Assembly: GCA_050008575.1 (NCBI GenBank)
Contig: JBEKMJ010000003.1
Span: 1 to 64,000, forward strand
Source: Bog-159 sp050008575
GTDB taxonomy: Bacteria > Acidobacteriota > Terriglobia > Bryobacterales > Bryobacteraceae
DNA length: 64,000 bases
Reading direction: 5' to 3'
Shown piece after piece: positions 34,171 to 43,904 of this stretch. The notes beneath the pieces are model-generated. The model was not told where the DNA came from and ran no database searches. It saw only the letters and a program-made list of their open reading frames with translations. The stretch's first letter is position 1; every line of letters starts with the position of its first letter. The translations under genes were made by a program, and so were the position numbers.

Positions 34171-35791
34171 GCGCCACCTCGGGGAACCGCTCCCTCACGG
34201 TCGCGGCTCGGTCGGCGATGGTCGCGGCTCGATCGGCGATGGTCGCGGCTCGGTCGGTCGCGGCTCGACCGGAGACGGCTGCGGGGGCCGCGGGCGCCTG
34301 CACACGGATTTGTACGTTCACTTGTGTCTGATCCAGAATCCGCGCGGTGGTCTTGCGTACGGCGGGCAGGAACGATTGCGAATACATGCCCATCCAGACC
34401 ATCATCGCGATCAGCGGCAAGATAGCGGCCCACTCGCGCGGCTGGAGATCGAAAACACGATGCCGCACTTCATCCGGTGTCTCGCCGTAGAACACGCGCT
34501 GATAGAGCCATAGCATGTAACACGCCGATAGAATGACGCCGATGGAAGCGAAGACGGTCCAGCGGAAGTTGGCCTGCGCGGAGCCTTGCAGCACCAGAAA
34601 CTCGCCCACGAAATTGTTCAGCGTGGGCAGCCCGATGCTGGCCAGCATGGTGATCATGAAGGCGGTGGAAAGCCATGGCGCGGGCGTGGCCACGCCGCCG
34701 TAATCCGCGATGGCGAGCGAATGCCGCCGTTCGTAGAGGTAGCCCACCAGCACGAACAGCGCGCCGGTCGAGATACCGTGATTCAGCATCTGATAGACCG
34801 CGCCATCCATGCCAATCTGCGTGAATGAGAAAATGCCCAGCACGACGAAACCCAAGTGGCTGACCGACGAATACGCCACCAGTTTCTTCATATTGGGCTG
34901 CACCATGGCGACCAGCGCGCCGTAAACGATACCGATGATGGCCAGCACCACGACCCACGGGGCGCAGGCGCGGGCGGCGGCCGGAAACATGGGCAGGCAG
35001 AATCGCACCAGGCCATACGTGCCCATTTTCAGCATGACGGAGGCCAGCATGACCGAGCCGGCGGTGGGCGCTTCCACGTGCGCGTCCGGCAGCCAGGTGT
35101 GCAGCGGGAAGATGGGCACCTTCACCGCGAAGGCCACGAAGAACGCCAGGAAGAGCAGCATCTGCTGGTAGGGAGTGAACGTAATTTTGCCGCTCGCGAG
35201 CATTGCCAGGATGTCGGGGTAGTTAAATGTGCCCGCGCGGTTGTACACGTAGACGATGGCCGTCAGCATCAAGACCGAAGCGGCGAAGGTGTAAAGGAAG
35301 AACTTGAGCGCGGCATAAATGCGCCGCTCGTGGCCCCAGATGCCGATCAGGAAATACATCGGGACGAGCGATACCTCCCAGAACACGTAGAACAGGAACA
35401 GGTCTTGCGCCGCGAATACGCCGGCCAGCCCGAATTCGAGCAGGAGCATGAAGGCGAAGAATTCCTTGATGCGGATCTGAATCGATTTCCAGGAGATGGC
35501 GATGCAGATTGGCGTTAGAAAAGTAGCCAGGATCAACAGCCACAGACTGAGTCCATCGAGTGACACGTGGTAATGGATGTTGGGCGAGGCTACCCAGACG
35601 ATGTCGGTGACGAACTGCTCGCCTGGGCGAATGGTTTCGTATTGAAACGCAAGCCCCAGGGAAGCGGCGAATGCGGCCAGCGAGAAGGCCAGGGCGGTCT
35701 TGCGGATCGCGCCTTCCGCGGCGCGCGGCATCAGCAGCAGGACCAGGAAGCCTACGAGCGGGATGGCCAGCACGATGTCGAGGAGGTTCAT
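34160..35791 (-). CDS. nuoM: NADH-quinone oxidoreductase subunit M
   Basis: NuoM is an antiporter-like proton-pumping subunit. The product has 543 residues from ATG 35791 (MNLLDIVLAIPLVGF), in a GAGG-poor context just after a hairpin element. Motifs are LFYVFWEVSLVPMYFLIGIW, HTWLPDAHVEAPTAGSVMLA and KKLVAYSSVSHLGFVVLGIF. After the last helix (about residue 485) there is an unusual tail with RAATDRAATIADRAATIADR repeats, encoded by a 21-base tandem repeat at 34199-34256, so the C-terminus is longer than normal. Confidence 0.95.
   Translation of the reverse strand: MNLLDIVLAIPLVGFLVLLLMPRAAEGAIRKTALAFSLAAFAASLGLAFQYETIRPGEQFVTDIVWVASPNIHYHVSLDGLSLWLLILATFLTPICIAISWKSIQIRIKEFFAFMLLLEFGLAGVFAAQDLFLFYVFWEVSLVPMYFLIGIWGHERRIYAALKFFLYTFAASVLMLTAIVYVYNRAGTFNYPDILAMLASGKITFTPYQQMLLFLAFFVAFAVKVPIFPLHTWLPDAHVEAPTAGSVMLASVMLKMGTYGLVRFCLPMFPAAARACAPWVVVLAIIGIVYGALVAMVQPNMKKLVAYSSVSHLGFVVLGIFSFTQIGMDGAVYQMLNHGISTGALFVLVGYLYERRHSLAIADYGGVATPAPWLSTAFMITMLASIGLPTLNNFVGEFLVLQGSAQANFRWTVFASIGVILSACYMLWLYQRVFYGETPDEVRHRVFDLQPREWAAILPLIAMMVWMGMYSQSFLPAVRKTTARILDQTQVNVQIRVQAPAAPAAVSGRAATDRAATIADRAATIADRAATVRERFPEVAHAR
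34199..34256. repeat. 21-bp tandem repeat inside the end of nuoM
   Basis: GGTCGCGGCTCGGTCGGCGAT at 34199-34219 is repeated with one change at 34220-34240 and in part at 34241-34256. It is preceded by GGGAACCGCTCCCTCAC (34182-34198). On the coding strand it gives an Arg-Ala-Ala-Thr-Ile-Ala-Asp repeat. The sequence looks like intergenic repeat DNA that has become coding. Confidence 0.75.
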
Positions 35792-35804
35792 TGGGGGCCT
35801 CCCC

Positions 35805-35894
35805 GTGGGGCAGGACTCGAGTCCTGCGGCCGGCGTCCACGCCGGCCTGAAGCGGGTCCTGGAGGACCCGCGCAGACCTGGAGGTCTGCCCCAC
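35805..35894. repeat. 90-bp mosaic of four perfect hairpins between nuoL and nuoM
   Basis: The element is bounded by GTGGGGCAG (35805-35813) and CTGCCCCAC (35886-35894). Inside are a perfect 18-base palindrome at 35810-35827, then stems GGCCGGCGT/ACGCCGGCC (35828-35847), GCGGGTCCT/AGGACCCGC (35852-35871) and GCAGACCT/AGGTCTGC (35872-35889). The loops are 0-2 bases. It lies inside the nuo transcript, 27 bases after the nuoL stop. Confidence 0.85.
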
Positions 35895-35921
35895 ACGCTG
35901 ATGGATGGGGGGCCAAGTTGG

Positions 35922-37760
<1,839 letters not shown>

Positions 37761-37777
37761 TATAGAGCACGCTCCAT

Positions 37778-37818
37778 GGCGGCCTGCGAGGCCGTCGCAG
37801 GCTGCGAGCCTGCCCCAC
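37778..37818. repeat. Two-hairpin element between nuoK and nuoL
   Basis: GGCCT/AGGCC (37781-37793) and GCAGGCT-GCG-AGCCTGC (37797-37813), ending in CTGCCCCAC at 37818. This is the right half of the element found at 41925-42032, with one base difference. It fills most of the 81-base gap between the nuoL start and the nuoK stop. Confidence 0.8.
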
Positions 37819-37841
37819 TGGATTTGTACTGACTCGTCATT

Positions 37842-38150
37842 TTAGTTTTTCATCGAACTCACATCGTCTATATTCAACGTCGCGCGATTCTTGAACACGG
37901 TCAGAATAATGGCCAGCCCCACGGCCGCCTCGGCGGCGGCCACCACCATGACGAAGAAGCTGAAAATGTGTCCGTTGACCTGTTTCAACTGATACGAAAA
38001 CGCGATGAAAGTCAGGTTCACGGCGTTGAGCATGAGCTCGATGGACATGAAAACCGTGATGACGTTGCGGCGCAGCAGGAATCCGGCGACGCCCAGGGTA
38101 AACAACACCGCGCTGAGGATCAGGTACCACGAAAGCGGCACGCCGGTCAT
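37842..38150 (-). CDS. nuoK: NADH-quinone oxidoreductase subunit K
   Basis: A 102-residue, three-helix membrane subunit of complex I. The two conserved helix glutamates are seen in MSIELMLNAVNLTFIAFS and VVAAAEAAVGLAIIL. The start at 38150 is one base after the nuoJ stop. Normal length. Confidence 0.95.
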   Translation of the reverse strand: MTGVPLSWYLILSAVLFTLGVAGFLLRRNVITVFMSIELMLNAVNLTFIAFSYQLKQVNGHIFSFFVMVVAAAEAAVGLAIILTVFKNRATLNIDDVSSMKN

Positions 38151-38151
38151 G

Positions 38152-38652
38152 TTACTCCATCTCCTTTTGCGCCAGGACCACGGCGCCCAGAATGGCGATC
38201 AGGATCAGCACCGAAACCACTTCGAAGGGAAGCAGATATTGAGTGAACAGCGCGCGACCCACGTCCAGCGCGGTACCGTGCTTGAATGCGCCAAAGCGCA
38301 CCTCGGCCGCACCGGGAAACATATGCTGGACGAAATACAACATCAGGCCCAGGAAAGTGAACAGGAGTGGAATCCCGAGCACCTGCGCCAGCAGCGACCG
38401 GCCGTGGCGAATCTCCGCGCCGGCATTCAGCAGCATGATCACGAAAACGAAGAGCACCATGATGGCGCCGGCGTACACGATCACTTGCGCGGCCGCCAGG
38501 AACTCGGCGCCTAGCAGCAGATAGAGCACGGCCAGCGATCCCATCACGCCGATCAGCGAGATGGCGCTCGAAATCGGGTGCGACTGTATGACGACGTTAA
38601 AGCCGCAAACCACTGCGATGGCCGCGAAGATGAGGAAGAGGATGACGTCCAT
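38152..38652 (-). CDS. nuoJ: NADH-quinone oxidoreductase subunit J
   Basis: A 166-residue membrane subunit with five helices; AQVIVYAGAIMVLFVFVIML is the NuoJ helix that takes part in conformational coupling. ATG 38652 (MDVILFLIFAAIAVV) follows the nuoH stop by 13 bases. In standard operons nuoI lies between nuoH and nuoJ; here the gap is too small to hold it. Confidence 0.95.
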   Translation of the reverse strand: MDVILFLIFAAIAVVCGFNVVIQSHPISSAISLIGVMGSLAVLYLLLGAEFLAAAQVIVYAGAIMVLFVFVIMLLNAGAEIRHGRSLLAQVLGIPLLFTFLGLMLYFVQHMFPGAAEVRFGAFKHGTALDVGRALFTQYLLPFEVVSVLILIAILGAVVLAQKEME

Positions 38653-38665
38653 GTTCAAAAAGCGC

Positions 38666-39856
38666 TCAGGGAAACAGCGCCACCAGGAGGCCGGTGACCA
38701 GCAGGTTGAGGACGGCCACGGGGAACATGAACTTCCACGCAAAGGCCATCAGTTGATCGTAGCGGAAGCGCGGCAGCGTGCCGCGAATCCAAATGAACAG
38801 GAACAGCAATGCGCCGGTTTTCGCCGCGAACCAGAACAGCGGCAGCAGCGCGCCCTGCAGGACGGGAATCAGAAACACGGCGGCCAACAGGAAGAACACC
38901 ACGGCCACCACCGGCAGGGTAAAGCCGTCACGCCGGCGCACCGGATTCAGCCCGTGATAGAGAGAGATGGCGCCCGCCAGCAGGAAGACAATCGCAGGCA
39001 CGAAATTCGATCCCGCCGATGCCGGCCACAGCGGCAGCCATCCGCCAAGGAACAGCGTCGTGGTGATGGAACACACCGTGACCATATTCGAGTATTCGGC
39101 CATGAAGAACGCCGCGAACTTCATGCTGCTGTACTCGGTGTGAAATCCGGCCACCAACTCGTTCTCGGCTTCGGGCAGATCGAAGGGCACGCGGTTGGTT
39201 TCCGCGAACGCCGCGATCAGGAAGATGACGAAGCTGAAGATCTGCGGCATGGGCGTTTGGAAGATACTCCAATGCGGGATGAAGCCCAAATAGTATCCTT
39301 CCTGGTGCTGCACGATCTGGCGCAGGCTGAGCGTATTCACCAGCAGCAGCGGCGCGGCCACCGCCATGCTCATGGGCAATTCGTAGCTGATCATCTGGGC
39401 CGAGCTGCGCAGCCCGCCCATCAAGGCGTATTTATTGTTGGAGGCCCATCCCGCCAGCGCGATTCCATAAACGCTGACCGATGAAACGGCCAGCACGAAC
39501 AGGATGCCGATATTCAGGTCCGTCAACTGCATCCAGGTGCTGTCGCCGAAGATGTGAATCTCCGCGCCGAAGGGAATCACGGAAATCGACAGCAGAGCCA
39601 TGGTGATGGCGAAGAACGGCGCGGCCAGGTACAGAAATTTGTTGACGTAGGGCGGAATCAGGTCTTCCTTGGTGATCAGTTTGATGACGTCCGCCAGTGG
39701 CTGCAATAGGCCGTGGGGGCCGACGCGCGAGGGTCCCATGCGCACCTGGATATGTGCGATGACCTTGCGTTCCACCCATTGCAGGTACGCCAGGGTGGTG
39801 AGTAGAACAAACGCCACCACCGCAGCCTTGATCAGGCTCAGCAGGAAGAAGTTCAT
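38666..39856 (-). CDS. nuoH: NADH-quinone oxidoreductase subunit H
   Basis: NuoH forms the quinone cavity at the join of membrane and peripheral arms. The 396-residue protein has RMGPSRVGPHGLLQPLADVI, FAETNRVPFDLPEAENELVA and GFHTEYSSMKFAAFFMAEYS, all conserved. The start ATG overlaps the nuoG stop by one base (TAATG on the coding strand). Confidence 0.96.
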   Translation of the reverse strand: MNFFLLSLIKAAVVAFVLLTTLAYLQWVERKVIAHIQVRMGPSRVGPHGLLQPLADVIKLITKEDLIPPYVNKFLYLAAPFFAITMALLSISVIPFGAEIHIFGDSTWMQLTDLNIGILFVLAVSSVSVYGIALAGWASNNKYALMGGLRSSAQMISYELPMSMAVAAPLLLVNTLSLRQIVQHQEGYYLGFIPHWSIFQTPMPQIFSFVIFLIAAFAETNRVPFDLPEAENELVAGFHTEYSSMKFAAFFMAEYSNMVTVCSITTTLFLGGWLPLWPASAGSNFVPAIVFLLAGAISLYHGLNPVRRRDGFTLPVVAVVFFLLAAVFLIPVLQGALLPLFWFAAKTGALLFLFIWIRGTLPRFRYDQLMAFAWKFMFPVAVLNLLVTGLLVALFP

Positions 39857-41913
39857 TATCGATTGCCGTGGCTCTCCACCACGGAGTTCAGTACCTTAGA
39901 ATAGCGCCCTAACGTACCGGAAGTGAAAAGATTTTCGTGCGCCGACCGGATCAATTCCGGGCGGCCATCCAAGGGAATGCGTCCGTTCAAAGCCGCGGTC
40001 TGGGCCGCGCCGCCCATTTCGAGAACCGGCAACGGGACGTCATAACCGCGCACGTTCTTGCGGATTTCGGCGAAAACGGTGTCTGGAATCCATGGGCCCA
40101 ACTCGGCGGCTACGCCCATTTCGCGGGCCAACAGGCCCATAATCTCCAGGTCGGGCTTGGCGCCCATGGCGCCTACGGCTTTGCGCAGGCGTTGCACCTC
40201 GCCGCAGACGTTGGTGACGGTGCCGTTCTTTTCGTAGGCGGAAGCGGCGGGGAAAACGACGTCCGCGGCCTGGGCGGTTTCGGTTAGAAAGAGGTCGTGG
40301 ACGACGAGGAACCGTTGGTGCGTATTGGCAGGCGAAACCGTCTGCCCCACCGGATTGGCGCCCACCACCCACAACACATCCAGATCCTCGGCCGCCACGA
40401 TCTCCGGCAGGGCCATCGCGCCCGCGTCGGGCAGCAACCCGATATCCACCGCGCCGCGGGAATTTGAGTAATCCACGAGGCAGATGTACCGCACCGGGAT
40501 ACCTAGCGATTCACCAAAATCCACCAACCGGCGCACGGCTTCGCCTTTGATGGCATCGCCGAAAACGATCGCCAACTCCGGCTCGGCTTGCAGCCGGCCA
40601 CGCAGCGATTCCACCGCTTCCAATTCCCCGCCGGCGGCTACACGCAGGCTGGCGGCGGCATATTTGTCCTCGCGCACAGGTTCGGCGGTGACGGCGTAAA
40701 CGTGCGCCTGATGATGCCGGTAATTGGCCCGAATCTGGAACGACAGGAAGGGCTGTTCCAGAGCCAAGTCCGCGCCGATCACCAGCACGGCTTTCGTCTG
40801 GTAGAGATCCGCCGTGGTGGCGAGCTTGCCGGTTTTGCCGCTGAGCGCATCGAGCAGCGCGAGCACGTCGCCCGTCCGATGATGGTCGATATGGCCCGTT
40901 CCAAGCACTTTCCGCGCGAATTTCTGCAGATAGTAGTTCTCTTCGTTGGTGGTGTGGTTCGATCCGATCACGCCGAACTTGCCGCGGCGCGCGCGGACCT
41001 CGTTGAACTTCGCCGCCACCGTTTCGATGGCCTTCGACCACGAGGCTTCTTCCAACTTCCCGTTCACCCGCACCAGCGGCGCCAGCAAGCGTTCCGGATG
41101 ATTGTAGAAATCGAAGGCGTAGCGTCCCTTGATGCACAGAAACTCGCCATTGATGCCGGAGCGGTCGCGATTGTTGCCGCGAATGATTTCGTCGTTCCGC
41201 ACACCCAGCGTAGTCTTGCAGCCGTTCGAGCAATGCGTGCAGATGGTGCCCACGTGCTCCATCTCCCAGGGCCGCGTGTGATAGCGGTAGATACCGCTGG
41301 TGAGCGCGCCCACGGGGCAGATGTCGATGCACATGCCGCATTCGTCGCACTCCAGGTGGTCGCCTTTATTCGGGGCGATTTCGGAAACCACGCCGCGATT
41401 GATCACACCCAGCGCGCCCACCCCCATGCCTTCGTTGCAGATGCGCACGCAGCGATAGCAAAGAATGCAGCGCGGATTATCGAAGAACACCACGGGCGAG
41501 AATTGTTTTTCGTCCACGTGGACCTTCATCTCCGTATAGCGGCTCTCACCCGCGCCGTAGCGGAAGGTCATGTCCTGCAGTTCGCACTCGCCGCCTTTGT
41601 CGCACACCGGGCAATCGAGAGGATGGTTCGACAGCAGGAACTCCAGCATGGACTTGCGCGCGGCCGCCACTTGCGGCGTTTCGGTGCGTACCACCATGCC
41701 TTCGGCCACCGGTTGGGTGCATGCCGTAATCAGCTTTGGCGCTTTTTCAATTTCCACCAGGCACATGCGGCAAGCGGCCTGCAGCGTCAGCCCTTCGTAA
41801 TAGCAGAAGGCCGGCACTTCGATGCCGGAGTGTTTGGCGGCGTCGATGAGGAGAGTGCCGGGGGGCGCCTGGATGGCCTTCCCGTCGATCATGAGATTTA
41901 TTAAGTCAGCCAT
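39856..41913 (-). CDS. nuoG: NADH-quinone oxidoreductase subunit G
   Basis: The large Fe-S subunit of complex I, 685 residues. Cluster motifs in order: 2Fe-2S region VPAFCYYEGLTLQAACRMCL, the His/Cys block LDCPVCDKGGECELQD, a 2x[4Fe-4S] ferredoxin-like block CILCYRCVRIC and CDECGMCIDICPVGALTSG, and the molybdopterin-type Fe4S4 domain CTHCSNGCKTTLG (about residues 220-235). The C-terminal half is the non-catalytic molybdopterin oxidoreductase fold. I start at ATG 41913 (MADLINLMIDGKAIQAPPGT); the frame is open a little further into the upstream hairpin element, but those residues are repeat-derived. Confidence 0.95.
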   Translation of the reverse strand: MADLINLMIDGKAIQAPPGTLLIDAAKHSGIEVPAFCYYEGLTLQAACRMCLVEIEKAPKLITACTQPVAEGMVVRTETPQVAAARKSMLEFLLSNHPLDCPVCDKGGECELQDMTFRYGAGESRYTEMKVHVDEKQFSPVVFFDNPRCILCYRCVRICNEGMGVGALGVINRGVVSEIAPNKGDHLECDECGMCIDICPVGALTSGIYRYHTRPWEMEHVGTICTHCSNGCKTTLGVRNDEIIRGNNRDRSGINGEFLCIKGRYAFDFYNHPERLLAPLVRVNGKLEEASWSKAIETVAAKFNEVRARRGKFGVIGSNHTTNEENYYLQKFARKVLGTGHIDHHRTGDVLALLDALSGKTGKLATTADLYQTKAVLVIGADLALEQPFLSFQIRANYRHHQAHVYAVTAEPVREDKYAAASLRVAAGGELEAVESLRGRLQAEPELAIVFGDAIKGEAVRRLVDFGESLGIPVRYICLVDYSNSRGAVDIGLLPDAGAMALPEIVAAEDLDVLWVVGANPVGQTVSPANTHQRFLVVHDLFLTETAQAADVVFPAASAYEKNGTVTNVCGEVQRLRKAVGAMGAKPDLEIMGLLAREMGVAAELGPWIPDTVFAEIRKNVRGYDVPLPVLEMGGAAQTAALNGRIPLDGRPELIRSAHENLFTSGTLGRYSKVLNSVVESHGNR

Positions 41914-41924
41914 TGTTGTGAAAT

Positions 41925-42032
41925 GTGGGGCAGGCTCGTAGCCTGCGGCGGCCTCGTAGGCCGCCATTCACTGCCGTTGTCCCTCCAAAGAGGCGGCCTG
42001 CGAGGCCGCCGCAGGCTGCGAGCCTGCCCCAC
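41925..42032. repeat. Four-hairpin inverted element between nuoF and nuoG
   Basis: Bounded by GTGGGGCAG (41925-41933) and CTGCCCCAC (42024-42032). Left half: GCAGGCT-CGT-AGCCTGC (41930-41946) and GGCGGCCT-CGT-AGGCCGCC (41947-41965). Right half: GGCGGCCT-GCG-AGGCCGCC (41992-42010) and GCAGGCT-GCG-AGCCTGC (42011-42027). The two halves are inverted copies around 26 unique bases. The nuoF stop (41968-41970) lies in the centre. Confidence 0.88.
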
Positions 42033-43323
42033 TATGTTCATAGGGGCAGGGTTTGCCGTTCAGGTGATCTTCGAATTCGTGATAGAACTTTTCCACGATC
42101 GAGATTGTCGGCAGGGCCGCCGCATCGCCCAGCGGGCAGAAGGTTTTGCCCAGCATGTTCTTGGCTAAATCGCCGATCAGCGCGATATCGCTGCGCTGAC
42201 CCATGCCGTCGTGAAAGCGCTGCAGCAGCTTGCGAATCCAGGTGGTGCCCTCGCGGCACGGAATGCACCAACCGCAGCTTTCATGCGCATAAAACCGCAT
42301 GATGCGGAGGGCCGCTTTCACCATGCAGGTATCTTCGTGCATCACCACCACGCCGCCCGATCCCAGCATGCTCTTGGCCTTGGCCATGGAGTCGTAATCC
42401 ATGGTCAGGCCCTCGCACTCCGCCGCCGTCAGCACCGGGCACGACGAGCCGCCCGGAATGAACGCCTTCAGTTTCTTGCCGCCCAGGATGCCGCCGCCGA
42501 CCTCCTCGATCATGGTTTTCACCGGGAAGCCCAGCTTCAATTCGTAGACGCCCGGACTGTTCAGATGGCCGGTCAAACAGGTCAGTTTCGTGCCACCGGC
42601 CTTTGGAATGCCCAGTGCCGCGAACGCCACGCCGCCATCCCGGAGGATCGCCGGCACCGCGCAATACGTCTCCACGTTGTTCAGAATCGTGGGGCATTGA
42701 AAGGCGCCGGAGACGGCTGGAAACGGCGGCCGGATGCGCGGAATGCCGCGCTTGCCTTCGAGCGATTCCAGCAGCGCCGATTCCTCGCCGCATTCGTATG
42801 CGCCCGCGCCCGTGTGGGTGTATAAGTCGAAGTCGAAACCCGTGCCGCGGATGTTCTTGCCGAGATAGCCGCGCGCATAGGCCTCCGCGATGGCCTTATC
42901 CACGATCTCGATCAGATAGCGATACTCGCCGCGGATGTAGATATAACCCGCGTGCGCGTCTACCGCCAGGCCCGCGATCAGCGTGCCTTCGATCAACTGG
43001 TGCGGATCGTTCTCCATCAGCAGCCGGTCTTTGCAGGTGCCCGGCTCGCTCTCATCCGCGTTGACTACGATGTACTTGGGCTTGGGCGACGTGCGCGGCA
43101 CGAAGCTCCACTTCATGCCAGCGGGGAATCCCGCCCCGCCGCGCCCGCGCAGGTTCGAGATTTTGACTTCCTCGATGATCTGCTCTGGCTTCATGCCCCC
43201 GGCCTTCTCGAACGCCCGATAGCCTTCGGTCGCCAGATAAGTATCGATCGACGCCGAATTCTCCAGGCCGAAGCGGCGGGTCAGCACTTTGGTTTCGAGC
43301 GGATGCGGTTCGTTATACAGCAT
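41968..43323 (-). CDS. nuoF: NADH-quinone oxidoreductase subunit F
   Basis: NuoF oxidises NADH with FMN and passes electrons to cluster N3. The 451-residue protein has the FMN/NADH sites LRGRGGAGFPAGMKWSFVPR, VVNADESEPGTCKDR and the 4Fe-4S motif ESCGWCIPCREGTTW with the last Cys in GKTFCPLGDAA. The final 23 residues (HSGAGSQPAAASQAASLEGQ) are translated from the hairpin element at 41925-42032, so the natural end has been replaced or extended by repeat sequence. The stop is 55 bases before the nuoG ATG. Confidence 0.95.
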   Translation of the reverse strand: MLYNEPHPLETKVLTRRFGLENSASIDTYLATEGYRAFEKAGGMKPEQIIEEVKISNLRGRGGAGFPAGMKWSFVPRTSPKPKYIVVNADESEPGTCKDRLLMENDPHQLIEGTLIAGLAVDAHAGYIYIRGEYRYLIEIVDKAIAEAYARGYLGKNIRGTGFDFDLYTHTGAGAYECGEESALLESLEGKRGIPRIRPPFPAVSGAFQCPTILNNVETYCAVPAILRDGGVAFAALGIPKAGGTKLTCLTGHLNSPGVYELKLGFPVKTMIEEVGGGILGGKKLKAFIPGGSSCPVLTAAECEGLTMDYDSMAKAKSMLGSGGVVVMHEDTCMVKAALRIMRFYAHESCGWCIPCREGTTWIRKLLQRFHDGMGQRSDIALIGDLAKNMLGKTFCPLGDAAALPTISIVEKFYHEFEDHLNGKPCPYEHSGAGSQPAAASQAASLEGQRQ

Positions 43324-43327
43324 TCGA

Positions 43328-43810
43328 TTAGTGAATCTTCCTCAGGCTATCGAGCAGCCGATCGAGTTTCTCCGGAGTCACCTGATGGTGAAAATCGTAA
43401 TTCACCTGCACCGCCGGCGCCCACGAGCACGCCCCGATGCATTCCACCTCTTCCAGCGAGATCTGCCCATCGGCGGTGACTTCTTTGTGACCCACGCCGA
43501 CTTTGTGGCAGGCATGCTCCCAAAGCTCCATGCCCCCGCGCAGCAGGCAACTGATGTTGGTGCAGACCTGCACGTGGTACTTCCCCAGCGGCTTTTTGTG
43601 CAGCATGGAGTAGTAACCCACCACTTCATCCACCTGCAAGGGAGTCACTCCCGTGCGCCGGGCGACCTCTTCAATCAACTCCGGCGTCACCGAGCCGATC
43701 TCATCCTGCGCATAAAGCAGCATGGGAATCACAGCCGAGCGCTGCCGTCCGGGCGGATAGCTGTTCAGCAGCTTGGCGAACCTGTTTTCCAACTCAGGAG
43801 AAAAAGTCAT
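43328..43810 (-). CDS. nuoE: NADH-quinone oxidoreductase subunit E
   Basis: A 160-residue thioredoxin-like subunit carrying 2Fe-2S cluster N1a; the four ligands are in CTNISCLLRGG and ECIGACSWAPAVQVN. ATG 43810 (MTFSPELENRFAKLL) has GGAG upstream. nuoF starts four bases after its stop. Normal length. Confidence 0.95.
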   Translation of the reverse strand: MTFSPELENRFAKLLNSYPPGRQRSAVIPMLLYAQDEIGSVTPELIEEVARRTGVTPLQVDEVVGYYSMLHKKPLGKYHVQVCTNISCLLRGGMELWEHACHKVGVGHKEVTADGQISLEEVECIGACSWAPAVQVNYDFHHQVTPEKLDRLLDSLRKIH

Positions 43811-43822
43811 CAAAAACCTTGG

Positions 43823-43901
43823 AACCACGGATGGACACAGATACACACGGATAAAAGCACGCGAGTCTTAAATCTGTGTTCATCCGTGTGCATCTGTGGT
43901 T
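43823..43901. repeat. Imperfect inverted repeat between nuoD and nuoE
   Basis: The left arm AACCACGGATGGACACAGAT with ACACACGGATAAA (43823-43854) pairs imperfectly with the right arm AATCTGTGTTCATCCGTGTG and CATCTGTGGTT (43871-43901). Each arm itself consists of a short repeated CACxGAT motif. It is not the same family as the CTGCCCCAC elements. It fills the 94-base gap between the nuoD stop and the nuoE ATG. Confidence 0.75.
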
Positions 43902-43904
43902 GCT

